A stretch of DNA of 64,000 bases, taken from Mycolicibacterium phocaicum. Lineage in GTDB: Bacteria > Actinomycetota > Actinomycetes > Mycobacteriales > Mycobacteriaceae. Below the pieces are notes generated by a model. That model was given only the letters and a program-made list of their open reading frames with translations, searched no databases and had not been told where the DNA came from. Below, in pieces: positions 26,270 through 34,512 of the stretch. Location: the NCBI RefSeq assembly GCF_010731115.1, contig NZ_AP022616.1:4836001-4900000 (forward strand). The letters run 5' to 3'. Position 1 is the first letter of the stretch, and every line of letters begins with the position of its first letter. The translations under genes were made by a program, and so were the position numbers.

Positions 26270-27385
26270 GTGACTTCCCGCATCTGCGAACAGCTCGGCA
26301 TCGACTTCCCGCTCTTCGCCTTCAGTCATTGCCGCGACGTGGTCGCCGCGGTCACCAACGCCGGCGGTTTCGGTGTGCTCGGCGCGACGGCGTACACGCC
26401 CGAGCAGCTCGACCGGGAACTTGCCTGGATCGACGACCACGTCGGCGGCCGGCCCTACGGCGCGGACATCATCGTGCCGGCGAAATTCGAGGGCAAGGGC
26501 GAGAATCTGTCCGACGGCCAGCTGGCCGACCGAATCCCTTCGGAATACCGGGAATTCGTCACCCAGCTGCTCATCGACCACGGCATCGAGCCCGAGGAAC
26601 GCGTCCGCACCGGCGGCTCGGTGCTGTCCGGCAACACCGGGCATGACCTGCTCGACGTGGCGTTGAGTCATCCCATCAAACTGATCGCCAACGCCCTTGG
26701 GGTACCGCCGGATTACATGATCGAGGCCGGCCGCGAGCGGGGGATTCCGGTCGCCGCGCTCGTCGGCGCCAAGGAGCACGCGATCAAGCAGGTGGCGGCC
26801 GGGGTGGACGTCATCGTCGCGCAGGGCACCGAGGCCGGCGGGCACTGCGGCGAGGTGTCGACGCTCGTCGTCGTGCCGGAAGTGATTGAGGCCATTGATG
26901 ATTCGGTTCCGGTGCTGGCGGCGGGCGGCATCGTCACCGGCCGGCAGATGGCCGCGGCGGTCGCGCTGGGCGCGGCCGGGGCCTGGACCGGTTCGGTGTG
27001 GCTGACCACCGAGGAGGCCGAGACCGCGCCGGCCACCAAGCAGAAGATGCTGGCCGCCACGTCGCGGGACACCGTGCGGTCTGCGGGTCGTACCGGAAAG
27101 CCTGCGCGTCAACTCGTTTCGGACTGGACGGATGCCTGGGCACCGAATGCCGGTGGCCGCAAGCCGCTTCCGTTGCCGCTGCAGAACATGCTGAGCGAAC
27201 CGGTGATCCGGCGCATCGACAGGCTGGCCGAGCAGGGGCATCCGGGCGCCCAGCAGCTGGCGACCTACTTCGTCGGCCAGGGCGTCGGCCTGATGAACAA
27301 GGTCAAGCCCGCCCGCGAGGTCGTCCGCGAGTTCATCGAGGACTATCTCGCCGCCACGGACCGCCTGAACCGCTCGTTGCCCTAG
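26270..27385 (+). CDS. NAD(P)H-dependent flavin oxidoreductase / nitronate monooxygenase family
   Basis: 371 residues, GTG start. A TIM-barrel flavoprotein of the 2-nitropropane dioxygenase family. FMN-binding segments are NAGGFGVLGA, VIVAQGTEAGGHCG (with the catalytic-type His) and VLAAGGIVTGRQMAAAVALGA. The C-terminal extension (about residues 290-371) contains PLPLQNML and VGQGVGLMNKVKPAREVV, seen in mycobacterial homologs. Substrate may be nitronates or an enoyl-type compound; not resolved. Confidence 0.88.
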   Translation: MTSRICEQLGIDFPLFAFSHCRDVVAAVTNAGGFGVLGATAYTPEQLDRELAWIDDHVGGRPYGADIIVPAKFEGKGENLSDGQLADRIPSEYREFVTQLLIDHGIEPEERVRTGGSVLSGNTGHDLLDVALSHPIKLIANALGVPPDYMIEAGRERGIPVAALVGAKEHAIKQVAAGVDVIVAQGTEAGGHCGEVSTLVVVPEVIEAIDDSVPVLAAGGIVTGRQMAAAVALGAAGAWTGSVWLTTEEAETAPATKQKMLAATSRDTVRSAGRTGKPARQLVSDWTDAWAPNAGGRKPLPLPLQNMLSEPVIRRIDRLAEQGHPGAQQLATYFVGQGVGLMNKVKPAREVVREFIEDYLAATDRLNRSLP

Positions 27386-27729
27386 GGGCTGGGGCGCGGC
27401 GACGGCCATTGGTGGGGAAATTAGTCGCCCGCACAAGACGTGGCCGACAGTGCCTGGGTTCAATCGTGATGGCGATCTACCGTTGGAGATTGACCCCAGG
27501 GACCTCCGGCGTCCTGAGAACGTCCCTGCTTTCAATGAGGACGACTGTCAGTGCCCGTGATTGAAGTGACGTACTTCCGGGCAGCCTACCGATGTGCGAT
27601 CAGGGCGTGGAGCGGACGTGTGGGCTCTCTCCGCGGCACTTGCGATCTGAAACTGTCAGCATCGGCTGACAATGTCGCGTTTCGCGACAGCTCCGGATCG
27701 ACGGTGCCGCACAGAGCGGTTCTCCGCGG
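27386..27729. other. 344-bp gap with no firm gene
   Basis: Between two converging genes. It is visibly less GC-rich than its surroundings. The only coding hint is a 36-codon frame at 27450-27560. No hairpin, tRNA or repeat copy was found. It may be the remains of a decayed gene or an insertion scar. Confidence 0.5.
27450..27560 (+). CDS. Possible small ORF, 36 residues (uncertain)
   Basis: Frame GTG 27450 to TGA 27560 encodes MPGFNRDGDLPLEIDPRDLR followed by RPENVPAFNEDDCQCP. The composition is hydrophilic and protein-like rather than the Arg/Ala/Pro-rich text of shadow frames, and the frame stays open upstream to at least 27384. It ends in a CxC. There is no clear ribosome binding site. It could be a real small protein or the tail of a decayed gene. 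Confidence 0.22.
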   Translation: MPGFNRDGDLPLEIDPRDLRRPENVPAFNEDDCQCP

Positions 27730-29463
27730 CTACGGCTCGATGGCGCGGCGGCCTTCCTTGAGCTGACGACGCTCGTCGGCGGCGTCGATGATCGTGGTGT
27801 CGGCACCGCTGAGCGCGGTGTGGTGGTCGACGCCCCGCAGCGGTGTGGTCGGTGCGAACGTCGCGTTCATCTGCGGTGCGGCCCACTGGGGTTCGACGCG
27901 CGGATGCACGCCCTGACTCGGCCCCGGCGCCGGCCCCTGGTCCGCGGCGCGTGGACCCGACGACTGCTCGTGCTCGTTCTCGGTCACCGTCGTCCGGGAC
28001 GTCCGGCGCAGCGTGAAGGTGATCTCCTCGAACTCCTCGATGACCTTCTGCGCCGAGCGCAGCTGCTGCACCGAGGTGTCGATGACGCGGTCCACCACCG
28101 GTGCCACGGGAGCCACCAGCGGACGCAGCAGGCGGGCCGCCACCTTGGTGAGGTCGGGCAGCTGCGGCAGCGTCAGGCCACCGGCGGGCTGCGACGTCGC
28201 GGGCACCGGCAGGTTCTCGGCGGGTTTGTCGCCGACCGGGACGAGTTCGGCCGTGGCGATCGGTTCGGCCGGCGCGCCGGCGGGTTCGGGCTCCGGTGCG
28301 GGCGGCGCGGCGCTCAATGAACGGCGTTGCGGGTCCGGGAATGCCATGAGTTCGTCCCAGTCCGAGTACATGGGCTGCGGCTGCGCATCTGTGGGCCGCA
28401 GCACCTCGGCCGTCGGACCCGCGAGCGCGGGCTGTGCCGGCTCACCGGTCAGGGCCTCGGCGACCCGCTGGCGGTGGTATTCGCGGTTGATCTCGGCGTC
28501 GGTTTCCAGGGCCAGGCGCATGGCGGCCAGCTGGTGTTCGGCCTTCAGGATCTCGGCTTCGGCCCGCACCTCGGCCTGCTTGACGGCGATGGCGGTCTCG
28601 GCGCGCAGCTCGGCCCGCAGCCGGGACTCGTCGTGGCGCTCGCGCAGGGTCCGGTCCTGCCGGGCGTGCAGCAGCATCGGCAGCAGGTACAGCAGGACGC
28701 AGACGCCGATCACGGCGATGCGCGCCACCAGAGCGGCGGGCGTCTCGACGGTGTAGCCGTTCATCGCGACCCACCGGGCGCCGAAGCCGCGGTCCGCGCC
28801 GGCGCCGGCCGCGTCGCGCGCGGCCGTGACGGCGTGCTCGGCACCGGCGATCCGCGCGTCGAGGCTCGGGGCCTGCTCGTTGCGCGTCGCCAGCGCGGCA
28901 TCGAGCTCACGCTGGTCGTGTTCGAGGATGTCCTGGGTGTTCTGGGTGATCTGACCGTCACCGGGCACCCCGGTGACCGGCTGCTGGGCGCAGGCCGGCG
29001 TCGGGTGGTACTCGCAGCGGGCCACGACCTGGGCATCGTCACGGCGCTGGCGGGCGGAGTCGACGGCCGCGTCCAGTGTGCCGCGGTTGGCGCGCAGCGC
29101 ATTCAGCTGACCCTGCGCAGCGGCCACCGCCGGCGTGCTCGCGGCGCGGGCCGCGGCCTCGGCGTCCATGCGCTGGGTGATGGCATTGCTGAACAGGGTC
29201 ATCGCGGCCAGTTCCCCGACCAGGAGGCCGATCGCAACGGCCAGGGCCACCCGGCCGGCAGTGCCGCGGGCGCTGGCGACGGTGCTGCGGATGGCCACGA
29301 CCACCAGCGCACCGAAAATCAGGGTCACGGGCAGCACGACGGCCAGTGGCAGACCGGTGGACGGGGTCGCGACGGCGGCGGCGACGAGCCAGGCCAGCAC
29401 GCCTCCCGACCAGGTCAGGGCGGTCACCGCAGGGTGGTTGTCAGGCTGTCTGTGGGCAGGCAT
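27730..29463 (-). CDS. DUF4407 domain membrane protein
   Basis: 577 residues from ATG 29463, which has GGAG about 8 nt upstream; an ORF beginning at 29553 adds 30 residues without support. Four N-terminal helices (WSGGVLAWLVAAAVAT, VLPVTLIFGALVVVAI, VALAVAIGLLVGELAAM and one near residue 245) bracket an extracytoplasmic domain with a predicted coiled coil and a Cys pair in ARCEYHPTPACAQ. A long cytoplasmic coiled coil (about 270-340, AETAIAVKQAEVRAEAEIL) and a Pro-rich disordered tail follow. This is the DUF4407 pattern. Function unknown; partner binding by the tail is plausible. Confidence 0.8.
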   Translation of the reverse strand: MPAHRQPDNHPAVTALTWSGGVLAWLVAAAVATPSTGLPLAVVLPVTLIFGALVVVAIRSTVASARGTAGRVALAVAIGLLVGELAAMTLFSNAITQRMDAEAAARAASTPAVAAAQGQLNALRANRGTLDAAVDSARQRRDDAQVVARCEYHPTPACAQQPVTGVPGDGQITQNTQDILEHDQRELDAALATRNEQAPSLDARIAGAEHAVTAARDAAGAGADRGFGARWVAMNGYTVETPAALVARIAVIGVCVLLYLLPMLLHARQDRTLRERHDESRLRAELRAETAIAVKQAEVRAEAEILKAEHQLAAMRLALETDAEINREYHRQRVAEALTGEPAQPALAGPTAEVLRPTDAQPQPMYSDWDELMAFPDPQRRSLSAAPPAPEPEPAGAPAEPIATAELVPVGDKPAENLPVPATSQPAGGLTLPQLPDLTKVAARLLRPLVAPVAPVVDRVIDTSVQQLRSAQKVIEEFEEITFTLRRTSRTTVTENEHEQSSGPRAADQGPAPGPSQGVHPRVEPQWAAPQMNATFAPTTPLRGVDHHTALSGADTTIIDAADERRQLKEGRRAIEP

Positions 29464-29560
29464 GGAAACTCCAACTCTTCCGGTCCGCGTTCCAGGGTCC
29501 CAGAGAGCCGGGCCCGCCACCGAATCAAGCGCCGGTGCTGTGACCGGCATCACGGGCCGA

Positions 29561-30655
29561 TCAGGGCTTTTTCTGGTACCGCAGCGTCAATGCCCGCCGG
29601 TCCAGCTTGCCGATCCCGCGGCGGGGGAGTTCGGCCACCACGTGCACCTCACGTGGCGCGGCGGTGGCGGCCAGCGTGGTGCTGACGTGTTCCCGCAGGT
29701 CAGCGACGGTGGGGGCGGCCGCGCCCGGCTGGAGAACGACGGCGACGGCCACCCGCTGGCCCAGCCGGTCATCGGGTACGCCGAACACCGCGCATTCGGC
29801 GATGGCCGGATGGCCGGCCAGCGCCGACTCGACGAGCGCGGGCAGCACTTTCAGCCCACCCGTCGCGATGGCGTCGTCGACCCGGCCCAGCACCCGCAGG
29901 ACGCCCGAATCATCCACGGCGCCAATGTCATCGGTGACGAACCAGCCGTCCACGAACGGCGACGGGTCGACGGGATTGCGGTAACCCGAGGCCAGTGTGG
30001 GGCCGCCCAGGGCGACGCGGCCGGTGTCGTCGACCCGCAGCCGGACGCCGGCCAGCGGTGTTCCGTCATAGACGCAGCCGCCGCAGGTTTCGCTCATCCC
30101 GTAGGTGCGGACCACGGAAATGCCTGCGGCCGCGGCCTTTTCGCCGAGGCCCGCGGGCATGGGGCCACCTCCGATCAGGACAGCGTCCAGTTCGGCGAGG
30201 GCCGCGGTCGCGGCGGCATCGGCCAGGATCTTGGCCAGCTGCACCGAAACCAGGGACGTGTAACGCCGTCCCGGGCCCAAAGCGCTGACGGCGGAAGGTA
30301 ATTCGCTGACGTCGAAACCCGGGTCCAGGGCGACGGGCGTGGTCCCGGCCCGCAGGCTCCGCACCAGCACCTGCACGCCGGCTACGTGGTAGGCGGGCAG
30401 CGCCAGCAGCCAGCGGCCCGGGCCGCCGAGCCGGTCGTGCGTGGCGTCGGCGCTGGCGTGCAACGCGGAGGCGGAAAGCAAGGCGCCCTTGGGGATTCCG
30501 GTGGAACCAGACGTCGAGACCACCAGTGCCACGTCGTCGTCGACGGGCTCGCCGCTGCGCAACGTCTCGGTGAGCAGTGCGGCCTGACGGTCGTCGTCGG
30601 CCGGTACCGGCAACAGTGCGCCGGCGCCGTCGAGGGCGCGCGCCAACTCGGGCAT
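29561..30655 (-). CDS. menE: o-Succinylbenzoate-CoA ligase
   Basis: Adenylate-forming enzyme that activates o-succinylbenzoate for MenB. 364 residues from ATG 30655. Motifs are VVSTSGSTGIPKGALLSASAL (P-loop), LPAYHVAGVQVLVRSL, VVRTYGMSETCGGCVYDG, VTDDIGAVDDSGVLRVLGR and the C-terminal Lys in RRGIGKLDRRAL. The domain that precedes the P-loop is short, as in M. tuberculosis MenE. Upstream, an in-frame ATA overlapping the previous TAG (ATAG) lies 6 nt after a GGAGG. If used, it would add 18 residues. An ORF extending to 31000 runs antisense-like through the DUF3349 gene and was rejected. Confidence 0.92.
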   Translation of the reverse strand: MPELARALDGAGALLPVPADDDRQAALLTETLRSGEPVDDDVALVVSTSGSTGIPKGALLSASALHASADATHDRLGGPGRWLLALPAYHVAGVQVLVRSLRAGTTPVALDPGFDVSELPSAVSALGPGRRYTSLVSVQLAKILADAAATAALAELDAVLIGGGPMPAGLGEKAAAAGISVVRTYGMSETCGGCVYDGTPLAGVRLRVDDTGRVALGGPTLASGYRNPVDPSPFVDGWFVTDDIGAVDDSGVLRVLGRVDDAIATGGLKVLPALVESALAGHPAIAECAVFGVPDDRLGQRVAVAVVLQPGAAAPTVADLREHVSTTLAATAAPREVHVVAELPRRGIGKLDRRALTLRYQKKP

Positions 30656-30705
30656 GAGGGCGAGGGCCGCCGCGCCGGACCCGACGGCGACCGGACGTAG
30701 AACGC

Positions 30706-31029
30706 CTATGGCGTGCCTCCGTCGGCAGGCCCGCCGTCGGCCGGATCGCGGGGGTCGTCGAGTGGCCAGCCCTTGGCCGCCAACCGCGCTCGCACGCGCT
30801 CGACGTCCTCGGCGCGGGGCAGCTCGTCGGTGATGCGGGTGATCAGGACGCCGATGTCGATGTGGTCGAATTCGCCGCGGTTCATCAAACCGCGCGCGAC
30901 CGACTTCACCTCGTCGTTGGTCAGGCGCCGGGACAGCAGGGCGAGGAGCGGCACCCGGTCGGTGGCGGGGATGCCGTCGGGATACCCGGCTTGCAGCCAC
31001 GCCACGATCTTGGTGAGAAACGAGTTCAT
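30706..31029 (-). CDS. DUF3349 protein (Rv0543c-like), copy 1
   Basis: 107 residues from ATG 31029 with a near-perfect AGGAGGTGA site. The DUF3349 core reads VAWLQAGYPDGIPATDRVPLLALLSRRLTNDEV, then VERVRARLAAKGWPL. It is a small helical protein of unknown function, structurally characterised for Rv0543c. Its stop lies in ATAG before menE, so it leads a menE transcript. A paralog is encoded at 32878-33186 on the opposite strand. Confidence 0.88.
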   Translation of the reverse strand: MNSFLTKIVAWLQAGYPDGIPATDRVPLLALLSRRLTNDEVKSVARGLMNRGEFDHIDIGVLITRITDELPRAEDVERVRARLAAKGWPLDDPRDPADGGPADGGTP

Positions 31030-31193
31030 GGCGTCACCTCCTGATCTCGGGAAGAGGGGCGGCCCAGCTGTGCGCTGCGTGCCCCGAAATTGCGCACCGA
31101 ATCCTATGCCCATGCTGTGACGTGGGCATATCGCCACCGTAGCCCCCGGCGCCGCGCGCAGCACTTTGCCAGACTAATTAGACGAAGCTAACA

Positions 31194-31211
31194 GGTGAAC
31201 ACTCCATGAAC
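31194..31211. promoter_or_regulatory. PHO-box-like direct repeat before pitA
   Basis: GGTGAAC at 31194-31200 and CATGAAC at 31205-31211 form two 7-bp direct repeats 4 bp apart. This is the layout of actinobacterial PhoP/RegX3 boxes read on the complementary strand (GTTCAYS-N4-GTTCACC). It lies about 90 bp before the pitA ATG. Binding by RegX3 is inferred. Confidence 0.5.
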
Positions 31212-31296
31212 ACCTCTGCGAGAGTCGAAAACACCCAGGTCGCGGTCAAGATCGGGGACTTCTGTAACTGGTCAAAAACGCTGCCGTTACACCAGA

Positions 31297-32553
31297 ATGA
31301 GCGCCATGAGCGCAGAGTTGGTCATCCTGGTGCTGTTGATCGCAACAGCACTGGCTTTTGACTTCACGAATGGATTTCACGATACCGGTAATGCCATGGC
31401 GACCTCGATCGCCACAGGCGCGCTGAAGCCCAAGACCGCCGTGCTGCTGGCCGGCGTCCTCAACTTGGTCGGCGCGTTCCTGTCAGTCGAGGTCGCCGTC
31501 ACCGTCACCACCTCGGTGCTGAAGATTCAGGACAGTAAGTCCGGGCACCTGCTGAAGTCCATCGACGCGTCGACCGGACTCACCATCATCTTCGCCGGCC
31601 TCATCGGCGGCATCCTGTGGAACCTCCTCACCTGGCTGTTCGGCATCCCTTCCAGCTCGTCGCACGCGCTCTTCGGCGGACTGATCGGGGCCGGCCTGGC
31701 CGCGCTCGGCACCGCCGGCATCAACTGGACCGGTGTCATCCAGAAGGTCCTGATCCCGGCCGTCGCCGCGCCGTTCATCGCGGGCCTCGTCGCCGCTGTC
31801 GGCACCTGGCTGGTGTACCGGATCACGCGCAACGTCATCAAGAAGCGCCGCGAGGAAGGCTTCCGCTGGGGCCAGATCGCCACCGCGTCGCTCGTCGCGC
31901 TGTCGCACGGCACCAACGACGCGCAGAAGACCATGGGCGTCATCGCGCTGGCCCTCATCACCACCGGCCACCTGACCGGCGACGTGAAGAAGGACGGCCT
32001 GCCGTTCTGGATCATCGCCTCCTGCGCCCTGGCCATCGGCCTGGGCACCTACATCGGCGGCTGGCGCGTCATCCGTACCCTGGGCAAGGGCCTCGTCGAG
32101 ATCGAGTCCCCGCAGGGCCTGGCCGCCGAGGCCTCGTCGGCCGCGATCATCCTGAGCTCCAGCGCCGCCGGTATGGCGCTGTCGACCACCCACGTCGCCA
32201 CCGGTTCGATCCTGGGCAGCGGCGTCGGCAAGCCGGGCGCCTCGGTCCGCTGGGCCGTCGCCGGCCGCATGGCCATGGCCTGGCTGATCACGCTGCCGGC
32301 CGCCGCTCTGGTCGGTGCCCTGTCGTACTGGCTGTCCTACGGCCTGAAGTCCGCCACCGGTTCCGCGCTGGTCGGCGACGGCACGATCTTCGTCATCCTG
32401 GTCGCGCTGTCGGGCTTCATGTACTGGCGTGCGCAGCAGCAGAAGGTCGACCACAACAACGTCAACGCCGATTGGGACGCGTCGACCAACTCCGTGGTGC
32501 CCGCCGATGTCCGTGAGGCTGCCGCCAAGTCGCCCGAATCCGCCGGCGTCTGA
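31297..32553 (+). CDS. pitA: PitA-type low-affinity inorganic phosphate transporter
   Basis: 418 residues with about ten helices and the duplicated PiT family signature: FDFTNGFHDTGNAMATSIAT at the N-terminus and ATASLVALSHGTNDAQKTMG in the second half. It moves metal-phosphate complexes with H+. ATG 31297 is used; ATG 31306 three codons on is equally possible. It heads a plus-strand unit with the small membrane protein and a DUF3349 paralog. In M. tuberculosis the homologous unit runs on the same strand as menE. Confidence 0.93.
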   Translation: MSAMSAELVILVLLIATALAFDFTNGFHDTGNAMATSIATGALKPKTAVLLAGVLNLVGAFLSVEVAVTVTTSVLKIQDSKSGHLLKSIDASTGLTIIFAGLIGGILWNLLTWLFGIPSSSSHALFGGLIGAGLAALGTAGINWTGVIQKVLIPAVAAPFIAGLVAAVGTWLVYRITRNVIKKRREEGFRWGQIATASLVALSHGTNDAQKTMGVIALALITTGHLTGDVKKDGLPFWIIASCALAIGLGTYIGGWRVIRTLGKGLVEIESPQGLAAEASSAAIILSSSAAGMALSTTHVATGSILGSGVGKPGASVRWAVAGRMAMAWLITLPAAALVGALSYWLSYGLKSATGSALVGDGTIFVILVALSGFMYWRAQQQKVDHNNVNADWDASTNSVVPADVREAAAKSPESAGV

Positions 32554-32584
32554 TTCCCCGAGAACCAAGCAGAAGGACTCACAG

Positions 32585-32866
32585 ATGAATTACGTGGAAG
32601 CCATCCTCAAGGTCCTCGTCGTGGGCCTGGTCCTCGGTGCCGGACTCCCCGCGGTGTTCGCGGGCGGCCTGGTCGCCTACTCCAACGGCGCCGGCGGCGA
32701 GCACTCCGACGGGACGGTCGCGGCCCCCAACCCGATCCTCAAGTTCCTGGGTCTCGCGCTGTTCGTGCTGGTCGGAGCGGTGGTCCTGCTCGCGATCCTG
32801 TGGATCACCCGGTCCACGATCATCCACCACACCGGCGTCGACCTGTTCCCCTTTCTGAAGAAGTGA
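32585..32866 (+). CDS. Small two-helix membrane protein (Rv0544c-like)
   Basis: 93 residues, ATG 32585 preceded by AGAAGGA. Helix 1 (about 5-30) reads ILKVLVVGLVLGAGLPAVFA, then a loop with YSNGAGGEHSDGTVA, and helix 2 (about 52-74). The ORF that opens at 32429 overlaps pitA out of frame and was trimmed. It lies 31 nt after pitA and 11 nt before the DUF3349 gene, suggesting one transcript and a possible accessory role in phosphate uptake. Confidence 0.82.
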   Translation: MNYVEAILKVLVVGLVLGAGLPAVFAGGLVAYSNGAGGEHSDGTVAAPNPILKFLGLALFVLVGAVVLLAILWITRSTIIHHTGVDLFPFLKK

Positions 32867-32877
32867 GCTGACGGACA

Positions 32878-33186
32878 ATGACTGAATCCAACGGATTGTT
32901 CGAGAATGTCCTGCGCTGGCTGCGGGCGGGATACCCCGACGGCGTGCCGCCCAAGGACTACTACCCGGTGCTGGCGCTGCTGAAGCGGTCGCTCACGGAG
33001 GACGAGGTCGTCGAGGCGGCGCGGTCCATCCTGCGCACCAACGACGGTGAGAGCCCGGTCACCGAGGCCGAGATTCAAGCCGCGATCGCAGCCGTCACCA
33101 ACCAGGAGCCCAGCGCAGACGACATCCACCAGGTGTCCGCGCGGCTGGCCTCGGTCGGCTGGCCGCTGGCGACGCCGGCGCGCTGA
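32878..33186 (+). CDS. DUF3349 protein, copy 2
   Basis: 102 residues. The family core reads VLRWLRAGYPDGVPPKDYYPVLALLKRSLTEDEV and ends in HQVSARLASVGWPL. It is clearly homologous to copy 1 at 30706-31029 but well diverged (about 40 percent identical by eye), with an insert in the middle. Last gene of the pitA unit; followed by the hairpin at 33207-33240. Confidence 0.88.
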   Translation: MTESNGLFENVLRWLRAGYPDGVPPKDYYPVLALLKRSLTEDEVVEAARSILRTNDGESPVTEAEIQAAIAAVTNQEPSADDIHQVSARLASVGWPLATPAR

Positions 33187-33206
33187 CGCGCTACAGATTC
33201 ACCACC

Positions 33207-33240
33207 CGCGACACCCGGAGTGCTAACTCCGGGTGTCGCG
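33207..33240. terminator. 15-bp perfect hairpin between converging genes
   Basis: CGCGACACCCGGAGT at 33207-33221 pairs perfectly with 33226-33240 around a GCTA loop. There is no T-run on either side. It lies after the plus-strand DUF3349 gene. The loop contains the TAG stop (complement of CTA 33223-33225) of the minus-strand VOC gene, so the hairpin overlaps that gene's last codons. A bidirectional I-shaped terminator is likely. Confidence 0.75.
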
Positions 33241-33612
33241 TCGTAGGGGGTGGGTGTCGGGCACCTGGACGAAGATCAGGGTGACCTGATCGGGATCGGT
33301 GACGTGCATCTCGTGCAGGCCCCACGGTTCCTGTTGTGCGGCACGGGCAATCGGCACCCCGCGGGACTCCAGTTCGGCCTGGGTCTGATAGACGTCCCGC
33401 ACCTGCAGCCACAGCGCGCCAGGGAACGGGACCGTCGGGCCGTCGTCGGCACGGCCGTGGCCCGCGAGCTCAATGAGCGACTGCCCGGCGTAAAACACTG
33501 TGCCGGCGCCGTATTCGCGTGCGATGGCCAGGCCGACGGCGTCGCGGTAGAAGGCCACGGACTTCGCGTAGTCGACGGGCCGGATCAGGATGCGGCTGGC
33601 CAGGATCTCCAT
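33223..33612 (-). CDS. Glyoxalase/bleomycin resistance (VOC) family protein
   Basis: 129 residues with two beta-alpha-beta-beta-beta units. The segments are ILIRPVDYAKSVAFYRDAVG, LIELAGHGR, ALWLQVRDVYQTQAELESRGV and WGLHEMHVTDPDQVTLIFVQV. The pattern resembles a single VOC module and corresponds to Rv0546c. Metal and substrate are unknown. It follows the SDR gene by 4 nt on the same strand and is probably co-transcribed. Confidence 0.85.
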   Translation of the reverse strand: MEILASRILIRPVDYAKSVAFYRDAVGLAIAREYGAGTVFYAGQSLIELAGHGRADDGPTVPFPGALWLQVRDVYQTQAELESRGVPIARAAQQEPWGLHEMHVTDPDQVTLIFVQVPDTHPLRRDTRS

Positions 33613-33616
33613 CGCG

Positions 33617-34489
33617 TCACCCGGCCGGTTGTGCGCGTCGACGTTTCATCATCTGGTCGACCAAGCCGGGGACGAAACTGTTGAGCGCGTGCGACGTCAC
33701 CGCGATCCGGGGCGCGATCCGCACCGGGCGGGTCTTGGCCGCGGTGATCATCCAGTCGGCGGCTTCGTCGGCCGACAGGCCGGGCACCCCGTCGAAGGCG
33801 CGGGTCGGCGCGATCATCGGCGTCTTCACCAGCGGGTAGAACAGCGTCGACGAGTGCACTCCGCTTGCGCCCCACTCGGTTTCGATGACACGGCTCACCG
33901 CCGTCAGGGCCGACTTGGAGGCGTTGTACACCGCGAACAGTGGCGACGACTCGTTCATCACACCCCACGTGGACACGTTGATGATGTGCCCGTCGCCGCG
34001 CGCGAGCATGCCGGGGGCGAAGCCGCGGACCAGGCGCAGCGGCGAGTAGTAGTTCAGCGTCATGGTGCGTTCGACGTCGTGCCAGCGGTCCAGGGACTCG
34101 GCCAGCGGGCGGCGGATCGACCGGCCGGCGTTGTTGATCAGGATGTCCACGCCGCCCAGCTCGGCTTCCACGTCGGTGACCAGCTTGTCGATGGCATCCA
34201 TGTCGGACAGGTCGCACGGCCGCGCGATGGCGTCGCCGCCGCTGTGGGTGATCCGCGCGGCCACCTTGTCCAGCAGGTCGGCCCGGCGGGCGACGATGAC
34301 GACCGTCGCGCCGAGGCGCGCGAACTTGGCGGCGGCCGCCTCCCCGATGCCCGACGACGCCCCCGTCAGCACGATGCGTTTCCCGGCCAGGTCCACCTCG
34401 CCGTGGCCCGACAACCGTTCGATCAGGGGCGGTCGCATGCCGGCGAGCAGCAGGCTCTCGCTGACGCGCCGTAGTGGACTCTTGCTCAC
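33617..34489 (-). CDS. Short-chain dehydrogenase/reductase
   Basis: 290 residues, GTG start. NAD(P) motif TGASSGIG at residues 42-49, NNAG at 119-122, catalytic Tyr188 and Lys192 in YNASK, preceded by INVSTWG. It matches the Rv0547c position and has the 30-residue N-terminal extension and basic C-terminus (MMKRRRAQ) seen in lipid-metabolism SDRs. Substrate unknown. Confidence 0.88.
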   Translation of the reverse strand: MSKSPLRRVSESLLLAGMRPPLIERLSGHGEVDLAGKRIVLTGASSGIGEAAAAKFARLGATVVIVARRADLLDKVAARITHSGGDAIARPCDLSDMDAIDKLVTDVEAELGGVDILINNAGRSIRRPLAESLDRWHDVERTMTLNYYSPLRLVRGFAPGMLARGDGHIINVSTWGVMNESSPLFAVYNASKSALTAVSRVIETEWGASGVHSSTLFYPLVKTPMIAPTRAFDGVPGLSADEAADWMITAAKTRPVRIAPRIAVTSHALNSFVPGLVDQMMKRRRAQPAG

Positions 34490-34512
34490 CCCCTGAGCTT
34501 AGGGCCGGGCCG

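Noticed and set aside
29561..31000. Longer menE frame (479 codons)
   Set aside because: The extra N-terminal part is antisense-style Arg-rich text that overlaps the DUF3349 gene in another frame; MenE homology begins after 30700.
30706..33186. Recent tandem duplication of the DUF3349 gene
   Set aside because: The two proteins are only about 40 percent identical by eye, and the genes are in opposite orientation, so a recent duplication is excluded.
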